NCBI GenBank assembly: GCA_945870085.1 | Contig: CAMBQX010000015.1 | Location: forward strand, 1-17,321 | DNA: 17,321 bases | From: Bifidobacterium breve | Lineage (GTDB): Bacteria > Actinomycetota > Actinomycetes > S36-B12 | Direction of reading: 5' to 3' | Shown here: in pieces, positions 1-7,779 of the stretch | Position numbering within the stretch: position 1 is the stretch's first letter | How the letters are laid out: every line of letters begins with the position of its first letter | Program-made: the position numbers and the translations under genes | The notes under the pieces: model-generated | What the model was told of the DNA's origin: nothing | Seen by the model: the letters and a program-made list of their open reading frames with translations, nothing else | Databases searched by the model: none

Positions 1-566
1 CGCTCCTGATGGCCATCCTGTTCGGCTTAGCAATCATCTTGGCCCGGCGCCGCCCAAGAATGGTGCTAGCTGTCGGTATCGCACTCGTTGTAACCGGAGG
101 TCTAACGACGTGGGCTCTTGGCGTCGGCAAAACTTTCTTCGTTGATCAACTCGCCGGCACGGTCTTTGGCGGGGCTTCTGGGGTTTTCTGGGACACCCTG
201 CTCAACTACTTGATGACGGGGCTGCAAGGTCTGATGATCTTCGGTGTAGTCGTGGCAATTGCGGGCTGGTTCGCCGGGAGTTCTAGGCCAGCACGCAATG
301 TGCGCTCGCATGTGGTTGCCGGACTGACTGAAATTGGTTCCTCGCTTCCAGAAAATGGGCTGAGCACGTTCTTGGCCGCTCGCGCAGATACAGTGCGCTG
401 GGTGATAACGGCCGTGACCGTGTTCATTCTGGTGGTCGGCAGCGTGATGTCGCTGACACACATGATCTGGGTACTGCTACTTGCCGGTGGACTCTTCACT
501 TTGCTACAGGTGTTGATCGCGAAGACAGAAGCTGTAGCTGTAACAGCGGAGCTACCCGCTAACTAA
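1..566 (+). CDS. Integral membrane protein, C-terminal part (5' partial)
   Basis: The reading frame is open to the left edge (codons at 3-8 have no stop), so the ATG at 9 is probably internal and this is the end of a longer protein. What is visible, numbered from that Met, is about five hydrophobic segments: roughly 1-11, 18-38, 71-90, 129-147 and 151-171. Between the first two lies a basic RRRPR loop (about 13-17), suggesting a cytoplasmic side, and an SSRPARNVRS loop follows the third. No catalytic motif is visible. I do not recognise the family by name; it resembles uncharacterised actinobacterial membrane proteins with a multi-helix C-terminal bundle. It converges on the DUF2252 gene with only 10 bp between the two stop codons and no obvious terminator hairpin in that gap. 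Confidence 0.75.
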   Translation, partial: LLMAILFGLAIILARRRPRMVLAVGIALVVTGGLTTWALGVGKTFFVDQLAGTVFGGASGVFWDTLLNYLMTGLQGLMIFGVVVAIAGWFAGSSRPARNVRSHVVAGLTEIGSSLPENGLSTFLAARADTVRWVITAVTVFILVVGSVMSLTHMIWVLLLAGGLFTLLQVLIAKTEAVAVTAELPAN

Positions 567-576
567 ATCTGCTAAA

Positions 577-2034
577 TCAGACCTGAGTGCGGATCGCCTG
601 TATCCCGTCACCGGCACTCGCAGTGAACGCCAAAGTACTTGCTGAAACCTCGTCGGTGGCTACCGATACCTGGCCGGTTTTGATTGCTTCGGTGTAGGTT
701 TCAAAATCCTTACCGACCTGCTCAGCGTATGACAGCCCGAATCCCATCATCGCATTGTCGAATTTGGCGCTGTCGCCAAGATATGAAGCAATAGCCACCG
801 CGTCACCAGAACGTGCATGTGCTCGGGCGAGTGCATTTCCACACAACGTTGCATACCCCTGCAGTAGACCTGAATCAAGTTGCGTGACATCAGGTGACCA
901 CTTCATGTCACGAAGTTGCCTAATATAGAAATCGCGGCCCTGCGGTCCACGAATCCAACCAAGGAAAATATCGCTGGCGGCCTGCATGACCCGTTGCCCA
1001 CTGACAACTCGTTCACCTTGCTGTTCAAATTCACTAGGTGCGGTAAATGGCTCAAGAACGCTTCGCACCGCTTGTTTAATCTGTAGCACCAAGAGATCAG
1101 ACTCATCACGGCCTTGAAGAAGAATCACAAATGCGAGTAGGCCAACACTTCCAACGCCAACAACCTTGTGCCCAATATCGACGAGGTGATAGCGGCTAAG
1201 TATTTCGCGCCGATCATCAATCAAGGTGGTTCGGTATTGACCCAACAGCCCCTGAAGTAACGGGTGGACGTCGCTACCGACTTCAATCCGAACCAATACC
1301 GGGGGTGAATTGATAAACCGGCGTTGCCCGTCGACGATTTCGGTCATTTTGTCGATCGCCGACCAAGCTGTGCGCTTTTGGGCTTTAGCGACCGTGCGAT
1401 CAGCGGCTTGGACGCCCCTCTTGCCGGCGGCATCGCGCCACCAACTTTGCAGCACACTGGAATCAATGCGGGTGTACCAGATATCTAATTCGCTCATCTG
1501 GCTAAACGCACTCATAGAGGTTCGATATGAGGTAGCCGCAGCACGTGTGATGTTTTCAATTTCAATACTTGGGAAGCCACTATTCTGTGCCGCCAAAGTG
1601 AAGGACGTAGTTAGCCGAGCCACGTCGAATTCAAAAGGCCCTGGTAAAGTCTCGTCGAAGTCATTAATGTCGAATACCACCGCGCGATCTGGTGCGGCGA
1701 ATAAGCCGAAGTTCGAAAGATGTGCATCACCACATAACTGCACCCGTAGGCCAGAGTTCGGGCGCGTTCCCAAATCCGCTGCCATGGTCACGGCGGAGCC
1801 GCGGTAGAACGTAAATGGGTTCACTGACATTCGGGAATGACGATGCGGAACCAAGGCCGGCACCCGGTCGACTTCTTGAGCTGCAAGTTGATCGACCACA
1901 TTTTCACGATCACTAACAGGCACCCAGTCGGCTAGTGCACTTCGGGGGGCTTGTTTACGAGCTGCTAAGCCCAAGGCGCTACGCGCCGCCACATTCGTCA
2001 GACGGTCACTACTCGGGTCGGTGGTAGTTGCCAT
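577..2034 (-). CDS. DUF2252 family protein (kinase-like fold)
   Basis: A 485-residue protein of the DUF2252 family, whose biochemical role is not established. Family signatures are visible: NPFTFYRGSA at about 72-81, CGDAHLSNFG at 101-110 and DINDFDET at 122-129. The last two resemble the catalytic-loop Asp and metal-binding Asp motifs of aminoglycoside-phosphotransferase-like kinases, so phosphotransfer is a reasonable inference but unproven. Length is normal for the family and no signal peptide or membrane segment is seen. The ATG at 2034 is preceded by no Shine-Dalgarno sequence, but a TACTCT box sits 6 nt upstream, fitting a leaderless transcript. It follows pcnA on the same strand after a 42-bp gap that holds its own promoter and a 12-bp palindrome. 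Confidence 0.9.
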   Translation of the reverse strand: MATTTDPSSDRLTNVAARSALGLAARKQAPRSALADWVPVSDRENVVDQLAAQEVDRVPALVPHRHSRMSVNPFTFYRGSAVTMAADLGTRPNSGLRVQLCGDAHLSNFGLFAAPDRAVVFDINDFDETLPGPFEFDVARLTTSFTLAAQNSGFPSIEIENITRAAATSYRTSMSAFSQMSELDIWYTRIDSSVLQSWWRDAAGKRGVQAADRTVAKAQKRTAWSAIDKMTEIVDGQRRFINSPPVLVRIEVGSDVHPLLQGLLGQYRTTLIDDRREILSRYHLVDIGHKVVGVGSVGLLAFVILLQGRDESDLLVLQIKQAVRSVLEPFTAPSEFEQQGERVVSGQRVMQAASDIFLGWIRGPQGRDFYIRQLRDMKWSPDVTQLDSGLLQGYATLCGNALARAHARSGDAVAIASYLGDSAKFDNAMMGFGLSYAEQVGKDFETYTEAIKTGQVSVATDEVSASTLAFTASAGDGIQAIRTQV

Positions 2035-2040
2035 GGGAGC

Positions 2041-2046
2041 AGAGTA
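2041..2046 (-). promoter_or_regulatory. Predicted -10 box, leaderless DUF2252 gene
   Basis: Read on the minus strand this is TACTCT, followed by 6 nt and then the ATG at 2034. This spacing places transcription start at or next to the A of the start codon. No Shine-Dalgarno sequence is present, and no convincing -35 box is seen. Confidence 0.5.
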
Positions 2047-2054
2047 GTCGTCTT

Positions 2055-2066
2055 AACCTCTAGGTT
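2055..2066. promoter_or_regulatory. 12-bp palindrome in the DUF2252 promoter
   Basis: AACCT, a 2-bp centre, then AGGTT form a symmetric site just upstream of the predicted -10 box of the DUF2252 gene, inside what would be the -35/-10 spacer. That position suits a repressor operator. It also lies 3' of pcnA (stop codon ending at 2077), but the stem is too short and lacks a T-run for a terminator. The operator role is inferred. Confidence 0.3.
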
Positions 2067-2076
2067 GGCTGTGAAT

Positions 2077-3510
2077 CTATCGGCGTGCGGACCACCAAGC
2101 TAGCAGTGCCTCGGTGGCCTGCTCCTCGCCAAGTGGCCCACGATCTAGGCGAAGATCCATTAGGAACCGATACGCCTCCCCAACAAGTGGGCCAGGGGGC
2201 AGGTTCAAGATGCGCATGATCGCCGCACCATCAAGATCTGGGCGCAGTGAGGCCAGCTCCTCCTCTTGCTCCAAAACATTGATGCGGTTTTCAAGGCCGC
2301 TGTAAGCCTGCTGCAAAGCGGCGGCTCGGCGTTTATTGCGCGTGGTTGAATCTGCACGCGTGAGTTTATGTAGTTGCACCAATTGCGCTCCGGCATCGCG
2401 AACATAACGACGCACCGCCGAATCCGTCCACTCACCGGTGCCATAGCCGTGAAACCGAAGATGCAGTTCAACTAATCGTGAGACTTGATCAGTGGTGTCA
2501 TTTGGGAATCTCATAGCCTGCATACGTTTTTTGACCATGCGGGCTCCCACCATCTCGTGGTGGTGAAATGAAACCCCACCCTCCTTTTCAAACTTGCGAG
2601 TTTTTGGTTTGCCGATGTCATGTAATAGCGCCGCGAGTCGAAGTACCGGGTCTGGCCCACTAACTGGCTCGTGCACTGTCTCCATCTCAATTGCTTGTTC
2701 AAGCACCGTCATTGAGTGCTCATAGACATCTTTGTGGCGGTGGTGTTCATCCTCGGTCAGACGCAGCGCCGGCAATTCGGGCAAGATCCAATCGGTTACA
2801 CCAGTGTTAACCAGTAACTCCAACCCCGCGCGCGGATCAGGTGCCATCAGGATCTTCATAAACTCTTCACGGATGCGTTCGGCTGACACAATGGTGATGC
2901 GTTCGGCTTGCTCATGCATCGCTTGCAGGACGTCATCACTCACCCGAAAGCCAAGTTGGGAAACAAAGCGTGCAGCCCGCATGATGCGCAGTGGGTCATC
3001 GTCAAATGAATCCTGGGCACGACCTGGTGTGCGGAGCAGGTAATTTTCAAGGTCAGTAGCCCCGTTAAACAGATCTACTAATTGCATTTGGGGAAGCCGC
3101 AAAGCAAATGCGTTGACCGTGAAATCCCGTCGCCCTAAATCCCCCTCGAGGGTGTCGCCGAAGTCGACCGCTGGTTTACGGGATTCACGGTCATAGCTCT
3201 CGGTGCGATAAGTGGTTATTTCACATTCTTGGCCCTGAATCCGAGCTCCGACGGTTCCGAACGCGATGCCCACATCCCAGATGGCGGTGGCTAGGCCCTC
3301 GATGACCTCGATGATTGCCTCCGGCCGGGCATCGGTGGTGAAATCCAAATCCGGGGTCGAGCCCACCCGGCCAAGTAGAGCGTCACGCACCGGGCCACCC
3401 ACGAGGGCGAATTGGTAGCCGGCCCCCTTGAATCTTCCTCCAAGTTCAGTCAAAAGGCTCGATATTGGAGCCAGTTGGGCTATCACGCGGAGTTCATGTG
3501 GAGTCGACAC
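2077..3510 (-). CDS. pcnA: CCA tRNA nucleotidyltransferase
   Basis: This cytoplasmic enzyme adds or repairs the 3' CCA end of tRNAs from CTP and ATP, without a nucleic-acid template. The class II head is clear: GGPVRDALLG at 38-47, the metal-binding pair in DLDF at 54-57, the GRRDFTVNAFA motif at 126-136 and DPLRIMRAARF at 172-182. A C-terminal HD domain follows, with HD at 297-298 in LLHDIGKP, as in bacterial enzymes with added phosphohydrolase activity. The 477-residue length is typical of actinobacterial PcnA. The start is GTG at 3510; a TACGCT box 7 nt upstream and no ribosome-binding site suggest a leaderless mRNA. It diverges from the Nudix gene across 44 bp, as Rv3907c (pcnA) and Rv3908 (mutT4) do in mycobacteria. 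Confidence 0.97.
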   Translation of the reverse strand: MSTPHELRVIAQLAPISSLLTELGGRFKGAGYQFALVGGPVRDALLGRVGSTPDLDFTTDARPEAIIEVIEGLATAIWDVGIAFGTVGARIQGQECEITTYRTESYDRESRKPAVDFGDTLEGDLGRRDFTVNAFALRLPQMQLVDLFNGATDLENYLLRTPGRAQDSFDDDPLRIMRAARFVSQLGFRVSDDVLQAMHEQAERITIVSAERIREEFMKILMAPDPRAGLELLVNTGVTDWILPELPALRLTEDEHHRHKDVYEHSMTVLEQAIEMETVHEPVSGPDPVLRLAALLHDIGKPKTRKFEKEGGVSFHHHEMVGARMVKKRMQAMRFPNDTTDQVSRLVELHLRFHGYGTGEWTDSAVRRYVRDAGAQLVQLHKLTRADSTTRNKRRAAALQQAYSGLENRINVLEQEEELASLRPDLDGAAIMRILNLPPGPLVGEAYRFLMDLRLDRGPLGEEQATEALLAWWSARR

Positions 3511-3517
3511 GCATAGC

Positions 3518-3523
3518 AGCGTA
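3518..3523 (-). promoter_or_regulatory. Predicted -10 box, leaderless pcnA
   Basis: On the minus strand TACGCT is followed by 7 nt and the GTG start of pcnA at 3510. It lies in the 44-bp divergent gap shared with the Nudix promoter; the two -10 boxes are about 20 bp apart, so the two promoters occupy overlapping DNA. Confidence 0.5.
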
Positions 3524-3542
3524 ATGACTAGGCGCCCAGGTT

Positions 3543-3548
3543 TATCCT
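3543..3548 (+). promoter_or_regulatory. Predicted -10 box, leaderless Nudix gene and operon
   Basis: TATCCT is followed by 6 nt and the ATG at 3555, with no Shine-Dalgarno sequence. It would drive the Nudix-DUF6049-murJ-pseudokinase run, whose genes overlap end to start. The -35 region has no good match to TTGACA. Confidence 0.55.
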
Positions 3549-3554
3549 GCAGAT

Positions 3555-4007
3555 ATGGGAATTTACGTTCCGAGCGTCGAGGAGACCTCGGCTGGCGGGT
3601 TGGTACTCGACCTGAAAGGCCCTATTCCCAGCGCTGCACTCATTGCCCGCCATGACAAAAATGGGCGGCTAATTTGGCTGTTACCCAAGGGCCATGTTGA
3701 GCCTGGTGAAACTAACGAGGAGGCGGCCATTCGAGAGGTTGCCGAAGAGACCGGCATCACCGCGAGCATTTTGGCCCCGCTGGGCGTGATTGATTTTTGG
3801 TTTATGAATCCCGATAAGCGCATCCACAAGACTGTCCATCACTTTCTATTGCGGGCCGACAGTGGTGAACTTAGTGATGCGGATCGTGAAGTTGAAGAAG
3901 TGGCTTGGGTGCCGTTGAGTGAAGTTCTCTCGCGCCTGCGTTACCCGGCTGAGCGGAATCTAATGAGTAAAGTTGAAGCACTGCTGGGCGATTCGTGTCC
4001 CACCTGA
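3555..4007 (+). CDS. Nudix hydrolase (MutT4-like)
   Basis: A 150-residue Nudix-fold pyrophosphohydrolase. The Nudix box is complete: G46, then E52 after five residues, R60-E61 after seven more, the E64-E65 pair and G67, giving the GX5EX7REUXEEXGU pattern that binds Mg2+ and the diphosphate. Such enzymes hydrolyse nucleoside diphosphates linked to another group. The exact substrate cannot be read from the sequence; oxidised nucleotides or dinucleoside polyphosphates are possibilities. Position next to divergent pcnA and before a DUF6049 gene matches mycobacterial mutT4 (Rv3908). The ATG at 3555 is favoured because a -10 box lies 6 nt before it. The 3' end overlaps the next gene by 13 nt, which suggests translational coupling. 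Confidence 0.93.
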   Translation: MGIYVPSVEETSAGGLVLDLKGPIPSAALIARHDKNGRLIWLLPKGHVEPGETNEEAAIREVAEETGITASILAPLGVIDFWFMNPDKRIHKTVHHFLLRADSGELSDADREVEEVAWVPLSEVLSRLRYPAERNLMSKVEALLGDSCPT

Positions 4008-6124
4008 ATACCAGCAGGTCTCCTCAACTAGCGCTAGCGCTTTTGATCGCCCTCGCTGCACTGGTTGGAATCACGCCGGTTGCCCATGCCATGCCAGAAG
4101 GTTCCGCGATTGAAGTTGTCCTTGACCAGTTCACGCCGATTGTTCCTAAAGTAAAAGGCAAACTTCGAATCAGCGGACGCGTAGTAAATATTTCAGGCCG
4201 TTCGATCGAGAATGTGTCCGTGCAATTACGAGTTGCTGACTTCGCGCTGGCTGATAGAAGTTCAATTGCAGCCGTGAGTGATGCAGATCTAGTGTCTGAC
4301 GTTGATAGTGGATCCAGCAGTATCAATATCACGCGCACCTTGATCGCTTCGTCTTTGGCCCCGAACCAGCAGGAGTCATTCATCATTTCAATTGAAATCG
4401 CTGGCTTAGGATTTACCGAACCGGGAACTTACGTAATTGCAGTTGAAGCACTAGGTGCTATCCCAGGTCTTGATGAATTTGATGAACGCAAAGGTATCGA
4501 ACGAACTTTCTTACCGTGGTTTCCAACAGGAGCTGGTGTTGCCCCTACTAACATCACATGGTTACTGCCGCTAGCCGACCGGCCCGCCCGAAATGCCAAT
4601 GGGGTACTTCTTAATGGCGAAACACCAAAGGCCATGTCACCCGGGGGTCGCCTAGATTCGTTAGTCCAAATTGGCGCCAATTTCCCTGGTCAAGTTTCTT
4701 GGTTCGCGGATCCGGACCTCTTGCAGGCAGCATCTGCGATGGCGCAGGGATATTTAGTACAGGAAAATGGTAGCCCGGTGGTGGGTGATCAATCAGCTGC
4801 GATCTCAAAGTGGCTGACCTCCTTACGCTCAGCCCTCGATGAGTCAGCAGCCGCGTCCGGTGTTGAATCGCAACTTAGGGTGCTGCCATATGCCGATATT
4901 GACGCCACCGCCACGCGCAGGGCCGACTTAGCAACTGAACTCATTCGAGCTGTGACTCAGGCGCCAATAATCTCGCGCGCCGCAATCGGTACGCCGGTCG
5001 CAGGCACTACTTATTGGGCACCTGGAGGTCGTATTGATGAAGACACAGCAGAACTATTGGCTTCTGCAGGAGCCACCACGGTTGCATTATCAGCCCGTGC
5101 AGTAACGACCTCGGGTAATGCTCCGGCAATAGCGTCAATCAGCACTCCGGCGGGCACCATTGCCGCACTACTAATTGATCCGGTGCTCGCTAATTTGCTG
5201 ACCACTCCGAAAACCAGTGCCAATGACGTAATTCTCGCCCGCCAGCAATTCTTAGCCGAGACCGCGCTCTTGGCCACTTCATCGACCGGTGCGGCGCACG
5301 TTGTTGCAGCTCCGATAGATGTGCGCTGGGCCCCGAACTCCCAACTGCTTTCCGATTTATTAAGTGCCACGACCACCGCACCTTGGCTATCGGCCCACTC
5401 ACTTGACGAATTACTTGCCAGTGGGCCCACATTTGGTCAAACCCTAAATTACGGGCAAATCGCAAAAGATGCCGAACTGCCAACCGCCTATTTGCAACAG
5501 GTGACGAAGGCGCAGGCTCGACTCCAGCAATTTGTTGCAATCCTTGATGATCCAGCAGCGGTTTCGGTAGGCTTCACACAGGCTATTACGCGCACCTTGT
5601 CTTCGGCTTGGCGTAGCGCGCCCCTCACCGGTAAGGATTTACTCAAGCAAATCAACATCGAACTTGGTAAGCAGATGAGCCAAGTTCATGCCCTCTCCAA
5701 GGGCACGATCACTTTCTCCGGTGATGCCGGGCGAGTGCCTATCACTTTGGCGAACGACTTGGATCAAAGTGTGACAGTGAGTATGCAATTAGTTGGCGTA
5801 CCAGCGGTGCGACTCGAGTCACCACCGGTCACCAACATCGTCATCGAGGCCGGCCGCAAAGTCAGTGTTGAGGTTGAAGCCCGGGTAATTGGCGGTGACC
5901 CACTGCCGGTAAATATCCAGATTCTTACCCCCGATGGTGTGAAGTATGGCGTCCCAAGCAGTATCACCTTGACTTCAACCGCTTACTCAAGAGCGGCGGG
6001 ATGGGTTGTCGGAGCAGCGTTCTTGGCGATACTTATTTTCGTGGTCGCTGGTGTGACACGGCGCATCTGGAAAGCCCAACGGTCCCAGAAGTCGACTGAG
6101 TCTTCTGACACGGTGTCCTCATGA
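3995..6124 (+). CDS. DUF6049 family secreted, membrane-anchored protein
   Basis: A 709-residue envelope protein of unknown biochemical role, corresponding by position to Rv3909 between mutT4 and murJ. It begins with a signal peptide (about 1-32, hydrophobic core ALALLIALAALVG, likely cut after the A of AHA), has a large exported region, and ends with one transmembrane helix at about 664-687 followed by a basic cytoplasmic tail (TRRIWKAQR). The exported part includes an immunoglobulin-like beta-rich stretch near the C-terminus, inferred from alternating hydrophobic patterns. The start is GTG at 3995, chosen because it leads directly into the signal peptide. It overlaps the Nudix gene by 13 nt and murJ by 4 nt. 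The conserved pairing with murJ suggests a role in wall-precursor export, but this is inference. Confidence 0.88.
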   Translation: MSHLNTSRSPQLALALLIALAALVGITPVAHAMPEGSAIEVVLDQFTPIVPKVKGKLRISGRVVNISGRSIENVSVQLRVADFALADRSSIAAVSDADLVSDVDSGSSSINITRTLIASSLAPNQQESFIISIEIAGLGFTEPGTYVIAVEALGAIPGLDEFDERKGIERTFLPWFPTGAGVAPTNITWLLPLADRPARNANGVLLNGETPKAMSPGGRLDSLVQIGANFPGQVSWFADPDLLQAASAMAQGYLVQENGSPVVGDQSAAISKWLTSLRSALDESAAASGVESQLRVLPYADIDATATRRADLATELIRAVTQAPIISRAAIGTPVAGTTYWAPGGRIDEDTAELLASAGATTVALSARAVTTSGNAPAIASISTPAGTIAALLIDPVLANLLTTPKTSANDVILARQQFLAETALLATSSTGAAHVVAAPIDVRWAPNSQLLSDLLSATTTAPWLSAHSLDELLASGPTFGQTLNYGQIAKDAELPTAYLQQVTKAQARLQQFVAILDDPAAVSVGFTQAITRTLSSAWRSAPLTGKDLLKQINIELGKQMSQVHALSKGTITFSGDAGRVPITLANDLDQSVTVSMQLVGVPAVRLESPPVTNIVIEAGRKVSVEVEARVIGGDPLPVNIQILTPDGVKYGVPSSITLTSTAYSRAAGWVVGAAFLAILIFVVAGVTRRIWKAQRSQKSTESSDTVSS

Positions 6125-7779
6125 CCGAAAATTCGAACGAACGTTCCCTCGCGCGCTCCAGTGCAGTCATGGCATCGGGCACAATCGTTTCACGTATTAC
6201 CGGGGTGCTACGCGACATAGCAGCGGCCGCGGCTTTGGGTTTCTATTTAGTCTCTGATGCATTCTCGTTGGGTAATAGCCTTCCAACGATTGTCTACATT
6301 CTAATTATTGGTGGTGCGCTCAACGCGGTATTTATCCCGCAACTGGTAAGGCGCATGAGTGAGGACGAAGACCAAGGTAAGGCTTATGCCGATCGTTTAA
6401 TAACCCTCATAGTTAGTGTGTTGCTGCTGCTGTCAATCGTTGCGGTGCTCGCGGCCCCTCTCATTGTTGATCTATACACCCCGGCTGACTACCCGACTAA
6501 TGAGTTTGATCTAGCGGTTGCCTTTGCCCGACTCTGTTTACCGCAGGTACTTTTCTACGGTATCTATTCGATTCTCGGACAGGTATTGAATGCGCGTGGA
6601 CGATTTGGGGCGCCCATGTTCGCCCCGATAGCGAATAACGTGATCGCGATCGCGACCTTCTTATTGTTTATCGCGGTGGCGGGTACCTCGGCGGCGGCCG
6701 ATGGCATCCTTACTACCCAACAGATTTTGATCCTTGGTATCGGAACCACCCTTGGTGTTATTTCGCAAGCCGTAATTTTGTTCCCGGTACTGCGCCGTGC
6801 CGGATACCATTGGCGCCCGCGCTTTGACTGGAAAGGAGCGGGTCTCGGTAAGGCCGGTGGGTTGGCGATGTGGACCATTGGTCTAGTGCTCGTTAATCAG
6901 GCCACTTATGTCGTTATCACCCGACTTGCAACCCAAGCCAATGTTGACGCCGCTGCCGCTGGCACCGTGGCTGCCGGGCTCACCACCTACCAAAAAGCTC
7001 ATCTAGTTTTTATGCTGCCACATAGTGTCATCACGATATCAATCGTGACAGCAATGCTGCCGGCGTTAAGTCGAATCGCACATGCGGGTGATCTACGTCA
7101 AGTGGGAAGTGACATCGGCACCACGATGCGCACTGTAGCCGCTTTGATCGTGCCGATTGCTGCGGTGCTTTTCGTCACTGGGTCTGACCTATCGATACTT
7201 CTTTTCGGTTACGGAGCTGCGACACCGGAGCAAGCGTCGCTAATGGGTGAGATTGTTTCTATATTCATGATTGGATTGCTACCGTTCACGCTTTTCTACG
7301 TGCTTTTGCGTGGTTACTACGCGATGGAAGATACTCGCACCCCTTTCTATATAACTGTGGGCCTTAGTGCCTTTTGGTTGATAACTGTCTTACCGCTATT
7401 TGAGATTGCGCCGGCCGGTGGAGCGCAGGTCGCCATGATCGCACTGACCTACTCGCTGTCTTACTGGGTCGGTTTAGCAGTCGCTTGGGTGCTTCTCGCA
7501 AGGCGCGTTGGTGGCGTTGGTTCAAGCCGCACAATTCGTAGTTTATTGCGAATTTGGGCCGCCGGGCTAGTCTCGTTGGGACTGATGCTCGGCACCCACG
7601 CCATCCTCGGGCGTATCTTCAGTGCTCAACTACCTGATGACAAATTGGCGGTGCTACTTATTTTGGTCGTGGTTGGTGCAGTAGGTGCAGTTTCATATTG
7701 GGCAGCTGCTTGGGCACTTCGAATCAAGGAAGTAGCTGCTGTCACTAATTTACTCCGCCGTAGATTGCGCACGCCATGA
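6121..7779 (+). CDS. murJ: Lipid II flippase MurJ (MviN)
   Basis: MurJ moves lipid-linked peptidoglycan precursor (lipid II) across the cytoplasmic membrane. The 552-residue protein carries the family start pattern SSAVMASGTIVSRITGVLRD at about 13-32 and roughly fourteen hydrophobic helices across its length, as expected for this MOP-superfamily transporter. The ATG overlaps the DUF6049 stop codon (ATGA), and its own stop overlaps the start of the next gene in the same way, so all three are probably translated in a coupled fashion. In mycobacteria (Rv3910) MurJ is fused to a C-terminal pseudokinase; here the two parts are separate genes joined by the ATGA overlap. Confidence 0.97.
   Translation: MTENSNERSLARSSAVMASGTIVSRITGVLRDIAAAAALGFYLVSDAFSLGNSLPTIVYILIIGGALNAVFIPQLVRRMSEDEDQGKAYADRLITLIVSVLLLLSIVAVLAAPLIVDLYTPADYPTNEFDLAVAFARLCLPQVLFYGIYSILGQVLNARGRFGAPMFAPIANNVIAIATFLLFIAVAGTSAAADGILTTQQILILGIGTTLGVISQAVILFPVLRRAGYHWRPRFDWKGAGLGKAGGLAMWTIGLVLVNQATYVVITRLATQANVDAAAAGTVAAGLTTYQKAHLVFMLPHSVITISIVTAMLPALSRIAHAGDLRQVGSDIGTTMRTVAALIVPIAAVLFVTGSDLSILLFGYGAATPEQASLMGEIVSIFMIGLLPFTLFYVLLRGYYAMEDTRTPFYITVGLSAFWLITVLPLFEIAPAGGAQVAMIALTYSLSYWVGLAVAWVLLARRVGGVGSSRTIRSLLRIWAAGLVSLGLMLGTHAILGRIFSAQLPDDKLAVLLILVVVGAVGAVSYWAAAWALRIKEVAAVTNLLRRRLRTP

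Noticed and set aside
561..580. Terminator between the first two convergent genes
   Set aside because: The gap is 10 bp and no inverted repeat is present.
1310..1807. 165-residue plus-strand frame inside the DUF2252 gene
   Set aside because: It lies antisense to the conserved DUF2252 motifs and shows no domain of its own.
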